Translations under genes and position numbers: made by a program
In this document: in pieces, positions 21,655 to 29,016 of the stretch
How the letters are laid out: every line of letters starts with the position of its first letter
Numbering within the stretch: position 1 is the first letter of the stretch
The notes under the pieces: generated by a model
Told to the model about the DNA's origin: nothing
Seen by the model: the letters and a program-made list of their open reading frames with translations, nothing else
The model's database searches: none
Virus record (IMG/VR): IMGVR_UViG_3300027754_000289
Span: 1 to 31,918 of that record
DNA from: a virus
Reading direction: 5' to 3' (one strand)
DNA: 31,918 nucleotides

Positions 21655-21974
21655 TTTGCCATCTCTAATAATGCCTTCTTGATCACATATTGAATTACGG
21701 CTTCTGGGTCTTGCTTTAGGGCAAGCATCCCGCACTCAAACAACTCTTTCTCTGCCTTCTTGTCATAGGTAATATCAACATCAACGAACTTGGTTTTGCA
21801 GGGTCGGAACTTACCAAAGGTGACTATACCGATCTTATATGGGGTTAGCCTATCGAGGCAAGATTGATTCCAGTAAGTTTTTTTAGCCCACCCACTATCT
21901 TCCCGAGAGTGCCCCTTGGTATCCTCGCCCTTTTTGGCTTTCCTACATCCAATTATTTGCTTTGCGCTTTTCAT
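21642..21974 (-). CDS. Basic protein inside the glycan-modification block, unknown
   Basis: The 110-residue protein begins MKSAKQIIGCRKAKKGEDTK. It has a Lys-rich N-terminus and a beta segment (DRLTPYKIGIVTFGKFRPCK). The C-terminus is helical (LKQDPEAVIQYVIKKALLEM). It overlaps the large glycosyltransferase gene by 32 bases and the methyltransferase-like gene by 13 bases. No family is recognised; a small regulatory or accessory role is possible. Confidence 0.5.
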   Translation of the reverse strand: MKSAKQIIGCRKAKKGEDTKGHSREDSGWAKKTYWNQSCLDRLTPYKIGIVTFGKFRPCKTKFVDVDITYDKKAEKELFECGMLALKQDPEAVIQYVIKKALLEMAKCKK

Positions 21975-23598
21975 ATATGGCTTTGCCTTTCTCGTAGTAT
22001 TCTGGTTTATTGTGGTTCTTAAGCTGGTCGTCTGGGTTGCCCCCTGCAAACATAGGATTTTCGTGTTTGAAAACTAAGTCCCGAGCTTCGATAACTACAT
22101 CATCAGCATAAGCCCTGTCGGTGTGCTCGTTGTCTCCGTAAATCCCATCGCTCTCTTGGTAGTCGGGGTGGAACATATGCCCCCCTTGCTTCCTTAGTCT
22201 CTTTTGCGTTAGGATGGCCATACAAAGGAGTTTATCTGTCCTAAGCCCATCTGATACTGCCAACACTCTTTCAGCCTCTAGGTTGCCAATCCTGCTCAAA
22301 ATTAGGGCATCCCAATATCTAGGTGGACTCCAATCATCGCTCATTTGAACTATCACCTCGCTTTTGGCTAGTTTAGCCCCAGCGTTCCAAGCATTGACTA
22401 TGCCGCCCGGATTCACCCTAATTCCATTGTGAGGCGTGTAGTCCACCTTCTCGTCCTCATCCACCATAAACAACCACTCAACCGCAAGTGGTTCTTTCGC
22501 TAGGGCGAGCCATTGCATCTTCCGCTGAAAAGCTATGTGTGGCCTTCCCCTTGTAGCGTGGATAATGCTGATCTTTGGCTTTGGGTACATATTGCCTAGC
22601 TTCTGCGCTTCTTCCTTTTGCCCATAACAAACCGAGGCTATCCGATAAGCGTCCAGAGCTTGCCAATCGTAGATGCCGTGAACTTGATTCCAGTAGTGAA
22701 GGGTTGGCCTTGGCATCGCCATACAAGCCCTTCCAGAGTGCCAAGCCTTAGGCCAATCGCCCCTAGCTGAATACTCGGCCATCAAATAGAAGTATGCCTC
22801 CCTGCGAATCGGGTTTATGGCAATCGCTTCCCCTAAGTATCTGAATCTCTTTTCATTTGGTGAGCATCTCCCAAGGTTACAGAGAAGTTCATATTTAAGA
22901 GTCTCGTCTAGGTCTTGGAATACCAAAGCTCTTTCCCCTACTTCAATGGCCTTGTCTATCTGTCCCCTTAAGAAAAACTCTTGGTGTTGATAGTAAAGAT
23001 TGAATGGGGCAGAGGTTAGTTCATCGGCTAAAATGCGATGGTTTCTATCGGCTGAATCTGCCTTGCTTGTGATTGGTCTATGAATCCTAAGTATCTTATC
23101 AATGGCCAAGAGCTTCCCCCTATCATTCGGCTCAAGGGCTTCATGAACTCTGTTCCTCCACCTACCGCATCCCTTCCGCAAGGCCATCTCCCTAATAGGG
23201 TTGAGGCCAGCGTTCTCAACCAGATATCTAAAGCAAACAATTTCAGCCCCCACCTTCTCGGCTTGTTCTAGCCCTTCCTCTAAAATCTTTTCTCCATCCT
23301 CTGCCATTATATCGTCAGCATCTACCCATATCGACCATTCATTTTTACAGGCTTCTAGGGCGGTGTTTCTAGCCGAGGCGAAGTCATCTATATGAGGCCA
23401 ATCCAGTTTTTTATTTTGATAATGAATAACTCTAGCACCGAGAGAAAGTGCGATCTCTTCCGTCTTGTCGGGCGTAGCTGTCCCCCGAGCCATACATACA
23501 ACAACCTCCTCTGAGATTGGCTTAAACGATTCAATGACTCGCTTGATGTGGGCTTCTTCATTGCCAGCAATTAGATAAAGGGATACAGGGATTTTCAT
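21943..23598 (-). CDS. Two-domain glycosyltransferase with central TPR-like region
   Basis: The 551-residue protein has two GT-A domains. The first (residues 1-about 120) begins IPVSLYLIAGNEEAHIKRVI and carries SIWVDADDIMAEDGEKILEE, the DxD motif of GT2 enzymes. Residues about 190-335 are helical repeats of TPR type (YYQHQEFFLRGQIDKAIEVG). The second domain starts near residue 341 (KISIIHATRGRPHIAFQRKM), with NPGGIVNAWNAGAKLAKSEV and IVQMSDDWSPP as its DxD-like site. This fusion would add sugars in two steps. It has no Shine-Dalgarno and follows the capsid terminator. Confidence 0.7.
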   Translation of the reverse strand: MKIPVSLYLIAGNEEAHIKRVIESFKPISEEVVVCMARGTATPDKTEEIALSLGARVIHYQNKKLDWPHIDDFASARNTALEACKNEWSIWVDADDIMAEDGEKILEEGLEQAEKVGAEIVCFRYLVENAGLNPIREMALRKGCGRWRNRVHEALEPNDRGKLLAIDKILRIHRPITSKADSADRNHRILADELTSAPFNLYYQHQEFFLRGQIDKAIEVGERALVFQDLDETLKYELLCNLGRCSPNEKRFRYLGEAIAINPIRREAYFYLMAEYSARGDWPKAWHSGRACMAMPRPTLHYWNQVHGIYDWQALDAYRIASVCYGQKEEAQKLGNMYPKPKISIIHATRGRPHIAFQRKMQWLALAKEPLAVEWLFMVDEDEKVDYTPHNGIRVNPGGIVNAWNAGAKLAKSEVIVQMSDDWSPPRYWDALILSRIGNLEAERVLAVSDGLRTDKLLCMAILTQKRLRKQGGHMFHPDYQESDGIYGDNEHTDRAYADDVVIEARDLVFKHENPMFAGGNPDDQLKNHNKPEYYEKGKAIYEKRKANNWM

Positions 23599-23643
23599 TT
23601 GGGATTTCAGTTGTTAAGGATTTCTTAAGTCATAGGGATGTCA

Positions 23644-23686
23644 ATTAAAAAGAAAAGGGGGGAGTAGGCTTTCACCCGCTCCCCCC
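23644..23686 (-). terminator. Strong intrinsic terminator after the major capsid gene
   Basis: The minus strand reads GGGGGGAG (23686-23679), a short loop region that can pair further (GGGT-GAAA-GCCT), then CTCCCCCC (23664-23657), followed by TTTTCTTTTT. An 8-bp GC stem with extension and a U-rich tail is a classic rho-independent terminator. It separates the abundant capsid transcript from the glycosyltransferase genes and probably lowers, rather than blocks, expression of what follows. Confidence 0.85.
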
Positions 23687-23710
23687 ATTTCAGGAATCAA
23701 CCACCAATCT

Positions 23711-24676
23711 TTATGCGAAGTTCGTGGTGATACGAACAGCGGCGTTCGGATCAATAATAACTTCGTCCGTATTCATACGAACCCGGAGCACTTGGCTACG
23801 GCGAGCTTCGTCACGATAGCTCTCTGAAACGAATCCACCAGCCGCATCGCCAGTCCAAACCAAGGTGCGTCCCATTCCACCAGCGGTGAACTCACCACCG
23901 GAGACTTGGCCAACCACGATTTTCGCTGAGGAGACAACGAACGAACCGGTATACGATTTGTTCTTGCCAGCGGTGTTAATTGCCGCACGACCTACGAGGA
24001 GGTTCGTCACACCGAGAGCCGCCGCAATCTCCGCTTCGGAGAGCAAGCGAGCACCTGTGCTAGAAATCACTCCGAAGAACTGATTCTGTAGGAGGGTTGA
24101 ACGACGAATCAACTCAAACACATTGGCCGACATTGCAACGCAGTTCGCTTCGTAACCATACTGAGCGAGGGCGAGCTTGGCGGTAGCCACATCACGAGCG
24201 ATGTCTACTGTCGCAACAAGGGCTTGGGTGTAGTTAACGGCAGGGCTTTGATCGGCAATGGTGAAGGGAGTCGAACTCGCCCACACAACATCATTCACAC
24301 GCTTCTCGTGCGAGAGCTTCAACTGACGAAGCAAGAACTTCGCTGTTTCGCTTTCATACGAAAAAAACCTGTTTAAGTCAGCAGAAGCGTCATCTGGAAC
24401 GAGTTCCTCAAGTCCGAATTCGTTCGTTACATAATTTGCTTGGCTGAAAGAACGAATTCCCCTGCTGTAGTTCGAACCGCTTTCACGATTGAGAACATTG
24501 TTGCTGAGGAGTTCGCCAGCCGCTAACTGCACCTTCAAATATGTTCCCGCTTTTGCATCAACATTTTGAATGGGGAGGAGTTGCGCTCCGATCAAACCCA
24601 CATCCGCTTGAGGGGCTTCGATCAACGCTTGGTTGATATCTGCCCGAATCGTTGCACCGCCGTTAATAAATGCCAT
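23711..24676 (-). CDS. Major capsid protein, HK97 fold (lambda gpE-like)
   Basis: The 321-residue protein begins MAFINGGATIRADINQALIE. It has the pattern of lambda-group capsid proteins: an N-terminal arm, a long helix region (ETAKFLLRQLKLSHEKRVND) followed by the P-domain, and a final strand segment SQVLRVRMNTDEVIIDPNAA. Its position after protease/scaffold and decoration genes is standard. An AAAGAAAG motif lies 10 bases upstream of the ATG, and a strong terminator follows the stop, both in keeping with tuned high expression. Confidence 0.85.
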   Translation of the reverse strand: MAFINGGATIRADINQALIEAPQADVGLIGAQLLPIQNVDAKAGTYLKVQLAAGELLSNNVLNRESGSNYSRGIRSFSQANYVTNEFGLEELVPDDASADLNRFFSYESETAKFLLRQLKLSHEKRVNDVVWASSTPFTIADQSPAVNYTQALVATVDIARDVATAKLALAQYGYEANCVAMSANVFELIRRSTLLQNQFFGVISSTGARLLSEAEIAAALGVTNLLVGRAAINTAGKNKSYTGSFVVSSAKIVVGQVSGGEFTAGGMGRTLVWTGDAAGGFVSESYRDEARRSQVLRVRMNTDEVIIDPNAAVRITTNFA

Positions 24677-24686
24677 ATATTTTAGT

Positions 24687-24694
24687 CTTTCTTT
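24687..24694 (-). promoter_or_regulatory. AAAGAAAG leader motif before the major capsid gene
   Basis: The octamer AAAGAAAG lies exactly 10 bases upstream of the ATG at 24676. No AGGAGG-like site is present, although this should be among the most highly translated genes. Confidence 0.55.
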
Positions 24695-24705
24695 GTTAGG
24701 TTAAA

Positions 24706-25068
24706 TTACTGGGTGAGAGGAACTGCGATTTCAATAACCGCATCAGCCGCTCCACCTTCGAGGGCAACTCCGACGATGCCAGTATTGGCCGCTGCAGTTG
24801 TTACGAGTCCAGCCGTGCTAGTAGCCACTAGGCCACCAACCGCAATAGCCGTGTCGCAATTAGCGAAGAAGGTTGGGTAAAAGAGTTTGACTGAGCCGAC
24901 ATCAGAGGCGGCCACATCCGTTAGGGTGGAGCCGACACAACGAGCCGAGCCAGAGACAGCCGCACGAGCCGTGCCGTCAGTATGAATTTCCACTAAGCGA
25001 TAAGCACAGATCGCACTAGCAGAAAAGGTGAAAGTGCGAACTGCACCGCCGTCGATATTAGTTGCCAT
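24706..25068 (-). CDS. Head decoration protein
   Basis: The 120-residue protein begins MATNIDGGAVRTFTFSASAI. It is small, Ala/Gly/Thr-rich and beta-structured, with a GLVTTAAANTGIVGVALEGG segment near the C-terminus, as in DUF2190-type capsid cement proteins. The slot between prohead protease and major capsid protein is that of lambda gpD. It would trimerise on the capsid surface and stabilise packaged heads. It has the AAAGAAAG motif 10 bases before its ATG. Confidence 0.7.
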   Translation of the reverse strand: MATNIDGGAVRTFTFSASAICAYRLVEIHTDGTARAAVSGSARCVGSTLTDVAASDVGSVKLFYPTFFANCDTAIAVGGLVATSTAGLVTTAAANTGIVGVALEGGAADAVIEIAVPLTQ

Positions 25069-25078
25069 ATTATTTAAT

Positions 25079-25086
25079 CTTTCTTT
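25079..25086 (-). promoter_or_regulatory. AAAGAAAG leader motif before the decoration gene
   Basis: The octamer AAAGAAAG lies exactly 10 bases upstream of the ATG at 25068, directly adjoining the stop of the protease gene. Same motif and spacing as at the capsid gene. Confidence 0.55.
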
Positions 25087-26160
25087 TTAGAGTTTGAAAA
25101 TACCACGAGTCAAAGCCTCGGTGTATTCTTTGGGGTTTGAGAGCATCACGGCTTTCATGGCCTTGAGCTTAGAAGTTCCGTAATCGCTATGGGCGGCCAC
25201 GAGTGCTTCAAAATTCTTGGGTTCGTCTTTCTTTTCAGAAGGAACTTCAATGGAGGGCGATGCGGGAATGGGCTTAATGCCAAACTCGGTGAGAACTTTC
25301 TTCACCACTTCACTCATCGCTTCCTCTTTCTTTTCCTCATCAACAGATTCGCCTTCGGCTTTTGCACCTTCGGCAACTGCCTTGTCATCCATAGGGTCAA
25401 CAACGGCTAGCTTTTTCTGCTCTTCGGGTTTCATAGCGGCTTCGATAGCCCCTAAGCGGACTTTGATGTCCTCGATATCTTTCATATATTGGTCATCCAT
25501 ATTAGTTTTATCCTTTTTGTCAAGTGGTGCTTCCACTACTGCTTTTTTGACTACCGCTGGAATCGTGCCTCCTCCGCTAACATATCCTAGTTTTTCCATA
25601 AACTTCACCATCTCCTCAAAGAGTCCGTTGGTGGCCGCCGGAGAGGAGACAAGATCAGCCGAGGCGATGCTTTGGGGTCTGATGTAATCCTTGCCATCAA
25701 TCGTCTCGGACTCATTTACAAAGGCTAGGGAAACGCCGAACTGGTCGGGGGCTTCGCTGGCCATCTCTTTAATCAGATCGTAATGGGGAGAGCTTTTGAG
25801 CAAGCGAAGATCAGCCACTAGCTTGTTGTTCTCAATGCGGGGATTCCTTGCAAACCCGACAACCGCCTCTAGTCCAGAGCCGTGGTTCATCTTCACCTTC
25901 GTTCCATTCTTGGCTAGCTTCATTAGGTCGAGGGCTTTGCTCAAGCTAACTGCATCCACAAAAAGATCGTGGCCTTTAGCCTCTCCCACTTCAAGGATGG
26001 ACACTGAGGCCATTTCGGTTTCGTCATCGGCAAAGGTTGAGTAGGCAACCGCTGACCGCTGGCTTTCGTCTGGGTATTCAGCAATCATATCTTCATCCCC
26101 CATAAAGCGGGACACGAAGTCTTTCTCTGATTCATCTGCGGAGGGAATAGGAAGTGGCAT
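25087..26160 (-). CDS. Prohead serine protease fused to scaffold region
   Basis: From the ATG at 26160, four bases after the portal stop, the protein has 357 residues. Residues 1-about 180 match the caudovirus prohead protease family: KVKMNHGSGLEAVVGFARNP (catalytic His), then DQFGVSLAFV (catalytic Ser), then SADLVSSPAATNGLFE, which closes the domain. The remainder is Lys/Glu/Ala-rich and helical, with a coiled stretch (DQYMKDIEDIKVRLGAIEAA), as expected of a scaffold domain that is cleaved away during maturation. A further in-frame extension to 26286 overlays the portal gene and was rejected. Confidence 0.8.
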   Translation of the reverse strand: MPLPIPSADESEKDFVSRFMGDEDMIAEYPDESQRSAVAYSTFADDETEMASVSILEVGEAKGHDLFVDAVSLSKALDLMKLAKNGTKVKMNHGSGLEAVVGFARNPRIENNKLVADLRLLKSSPHYDLIKEMASEAPDQFGVSLAFVNESETIDGKDYIRPQSIASADLVSSPAATNGLFEEMVKFMEKLGYVSGGGTIPAVVKKAVVEAPLDKKDKTNMDDQYMKDIEDIKVRLGAIEAAMKPEEQKKLAVVDPMDDKAVAEGAKAEGESVDEEKKEEAMSEVVKKVLTEFGIKPIPASPSIEVPSEKKDEPKNFEALVAAHSDYGTSKLKAMKAVMLSNPKEYTEALTRGIFKL

Positions 26161-26164
26161 AAGG

Positions 26165-28783
26165 TTATGCCTTCTTGTCAATCTGCTTTTTATTATCTGT
26201 AATCGGGCCACCCACAATCCAAGCATCACAAGTCCTTTTAGATGCACACTTAAAGTCAAAAATCTCGCAGTATCCAAGATTCCCACCCACCGCTACTTCG
26301 TTCGCATCCGAGCCAATCCCCTTCTTGATACATCCCAGAATCTTGTTCCTCTGGTCAAAGGCCGCACAATTCCCGCAAAGCATCTTCTTTGCTGTGGGGA
26401 CATCCCCTTGAAATTCGTCTGCCTTGGCCTTCCAGTAGTCCTCGTTGGGTTCGTTGGGATTAGCTGGGCCATAGTTCGCATCATCCACGGCTGTCTGTCT
26501 ATTGGCTAGGTTGGTCTTTACATCTTGCGTTGCGATTGGGCAAGAGGCTGGTTCGGCTAGTTCTTTCTTATCCCTCGCATTCATCTGTCCCACGATCTTC
26601 TTTGCCCAAGAAAATCCAGCATCCCCACCCCATCCATTCCACGCTTGCCAACCCTTCCCCTGCTCCCCAAAGGTCGAGCCTTTCTTGTCCACCTCGTGCC
26701 TGTCGAAAAAGGCTTTCATTCTTTTGATGGTGTCGGGCGATAGCTTCACCCCATTTTGTAAATCCCTAGCCCTAGCGATGCCTACTGGGGTCATTCCTCG
26801 TTGGCTGGGTGGTTTGGTCTCCCGCACCTCTAAGGCTCTTTTAGCGGCATCCCTAGCCCCTTGTGGGGGGGTAAAATCAATCCCATCATACTTTGCCAAC
26901 TCAATCCCACCCATCATCCCCTCAATCAGCATTTTGATTGATGCGGGGTCTAGGCTTTCAAGAATCTCTAAGCTACTTTTTTTTTGTGCCTCTTCCCCAG
27001 TAGGTTTGGTTGGGGTTGCGCTTTGAGGAGCAGATGTCGTGGCAATAACTCCTATATTGACCCCATCAACTATATTGCCAGCTTGTTCAGTAGAGATAAA
27101 TGGGAAAGCAGATGTAATAATTGTAACAGCCCCATCCTTTGATACTGAGCCAGAGGCTACCGCATTGATAATTAAAATCAGAGATGAGACTTGCGCTCCG
27201 TTCAAAGATTGAGTTGATAAATCTTCCGCTGGTTCGATTGGGTCTTGTTGAGTCTCTGATTGTTGTGCGGGGGATTGGTCTTGTGATTGATCGGTTGGCT
27301 TTTGTGTTGTCTGCGCTTGGCTTTCCCTTTGGAGTCCCTGCATCGCAATATCTGAAATAGTATCGGCTGAAACTTCGTATTCCCCAGCCAAGTCCTTAAT
27401 CAGCTTGGCCTCAATAGCCCTTTGCCTCATTGCGCTTTCAAAGTCTTGGCCACGCTCACTATAAATATCTGCCGCCGTCCGCAAGCCACTCTTAAATTCT
27501 GAGATCGCAGATGCACTATCTCTAGATAAGTCTATGGAGACATTCGCTCCAAAGTTAAAGATGCCCCTAGTGGTTCGGCTTCCAGCGTTGTTCTCAATCA
27601 ATCCCCTTGCAACCGCATCGGCAATCACGATGTTCTTAATTGGCTTGAGAACTTTGTCATCTAGTAGCTTCTGGTATCTGCGGAAAGTTCGCCCCGCTTG
27701 TTGCATCTCAAGTCGGGCGGTTGGGCCACTCATAGCGGAGGGGTCAACGGCGAATGAATAAGGGATGCCTACGCCTAAGCAAATGTTACGGAGTAGAATC
27801 TTGTGAAATTCTGCAAACGCTCCGCTTGGTCTGTTCGGGCCATCGGGGAACTGAATCGTTTCGCCCGGTTCGAGATAACTAACCTTACCCGATTCCATTG
27901 TCTCTAGTTTGATTGCTTGGTTGGCAAAGTTCGTGTCGGCGGTCAAATCGCTTAGGTCGGAAGCATTGTTGTTGTTTCTTAGAACGATTGCACTCTGCGA
28001 ACTCGCCACTTTAGCCGACATCTTTTCAAAATTGATTATGTCGTAAATGTCTTGTGCATCGTTAATTGCAGTATGAAAAGCAGAGATGCCCCTGTACTGG
28101 TCGATGCGGAGTGGGTCGTATAGATGGAACGCTTGGCTTGCGCTCACCTTTTGTTGAAAGGTGTAAGCGTTGCCGATAGATCGTGCAAAAATATCGTAGG
28201 CAGTAGGAGCACCAGTTTCTTGGTCGATATGGATGCCTCCAATCAGATCGCTAGTGGTGTAAACTTGGAAAGGATTGCCGAGTCGATCTGCTTCGATGCC
28301 TTGTAGTTTTAGATCGCCATTGTTGTCTCTAATTAAAAGGAATAAAAAGTCACCATCTCGGAGCATCGACATCACCGCAACTTGCATAAGGGTTGAACCA
28401 GTATGCCTAGTGGAGATGTCGCAGTTGTCCCACCATTCAGACCAGAATGATTCTACATCTGTATTCACCGCTGGCTCGCTAGTCCGTGCTTGGTAGGAAA
28501 CATTGGCCGCCGTGTGCGAGGCAAACTTCATTAGGATAGATCGAACCAACCCAACATTCTCGGCCAAGTCCCTGCTCCGCTTCATTAATTCAATACGATC
28601 ATATCCAGTCCGATAACTCTCTGCACCCTGTAACACGCTCGGGCCTTTGCGTTCCCGATTGTACTTAGTCGCATCGTAATTAAAATGTGTCAGCTTTGCC
28701 CTTGCAATCGCTCTCTCAACTCCCGCTTGTGGGTTGACCAAGGCCACGGCTCGGTCGATTAGGTTAAGGGATATTTTCTTCAC
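26165..28783 (-). CDS. Portal protein (lambda gpB-type) with extra C-terminal modules
   Basis: At 872 residues this is far longer than lambda gpB (533). Residues 1-about 480 form the portal core (YRTGYDRIELMKRSRDLAEN, GPTARLEMQQAGRTFRRYQK). A Gln-rich linker follows. Then come three modules: LNGAQVSSLILIINAV (near 526), common at portal C-termini; a RARDLQNGVKLSPDTIKRMK...FFDRHEVDK region (near 665-740) with a WxxWNGWGGDAG strand; and a Cys-rich end (near 800-850) with CGNC, a GC, GYC and FKCASKRTC. Six cysteines there could hold zinc or an iron-sulphur centre. The GTG start overlaps the gpW-like stop as GTGA. Confidence 0.8.
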   Translation of the reverse strand: MKKISLNLIDRAVALVNPQAGVERAIARAKLTHFNYDATKYNRERKGPSVLQGAESYRTGYDRIELMKRSRDLAENVGLVRSILMKFASHTAANVSYQARTSEPAVNTDVESFWSEWWDNCDISTRHTGSTLMQVAVMSMLRDGDFLFLLIRDNNGDLKLQGIEADRLGNPFQVYTTSDLIGGIHIDQETGAPTAYDIFARSIGNAYTFQQKVSASQAFHLYDPLRIDQYRGISAFHTAINDAQDIYDIINFEKMSAKVASSQSAIVLRNNNNASDLSDLTADTNFANQAIKLETMESGKVSYLEPGETIQFPDGPNRPSGAFAEFHKILLRNICLGVGIPYSFAVDPSAMSGPTARLEMQQAGRTFRRYQKLLDDKVLKPIKNIVIADAVARGLIENNAGSRTTRGIFNFGANVSIDLSRDSASAISEFKSGLRTAADIYSERGQDFESAMRQRAIEAKLIKDLAGEYEVSADTISDIAMQGLQRESQAQTTQKPTDQSQDQSPAQQSETQQDPIEPAEDLSTQSLNGAQVSSLILIINAVASGSVSKDGAVTIITSAFPFISTEQAGNIVDGVNIGVIATTSAPQSATPTKPTGEEAQKKSSLEILESLDPASIKMLIEGMMGGIELAKYDGIDFTPPQGARDAAKRALEVRETKPPSQRGMTPVGIARARDLQNGVKLSPDTIKRMKAFFDRHEVDKKGSTFGEQGKGWQAWNGWGGDAGFSWAKKIVGQMNARDKKELAEPASCPIATQDVKTNLANRQTAVDDANYGPANPNEPNEDYWKAKADEFQGDVPTAKKMLCGNCAAFDQRNKILGCIKKGIGSDANEVAVGGNLGYCEIFDFKCASKRTCDAWIVGGPITDNKKQIDKKA

Positions 28784-29016
28784 GGGCCAAATTTTGCGTA
28801 GGTTGTACGAATCCTTGTGCCACTTATATTTTGAATGGCAAGAGTTAGTTCGGCGATGGTTGACGAAACCTCCCCGAGGTTCGCCCTCGAAAAAGAGCGT
28901 CCCGCTATCGAATACGAGCTACCCGCCACCGCAATAGCTTCCAAACAGGTGACATATTTATCACGCAAGGAAGTTAGGGTGGCTAGGGGTAGCCCAATAA
29001 AATCACCCTTCGCCAT
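28780..29016 (-). CDS. Head-tail connector, gpW-like
   Basis: The 78-residue protein begins MAKGDFIGLPLATLTSLRDK. It has the helix-strand-helix pattern of lambda gpW (central GRSFSRANLGEVSSTIAELT). It lies between large terminase and portal, the exact gpW slot. gpW fits under the portal to stabilise packaged DNA and provide the tail attachment site. The start overlaps the terminase end by 14 bases. Confidence 0.75.
   Translation of the reverse strand: MAKGDFIGLPLATLTSLRDKYVTCLEAIAVAGSSYSIAGRSFSRANLGEVSSTIAELTLAIQNISGTRIRTTYAKFGP

Noticed and set aside
23599-23644. Promoter after the capsid terminator based on a perfect TTGACA at 23644-23639
   Set aside because: No acceptable -10 element lies 15-19 bases downstream (the candidates read ATCCTT or TCCTTA).
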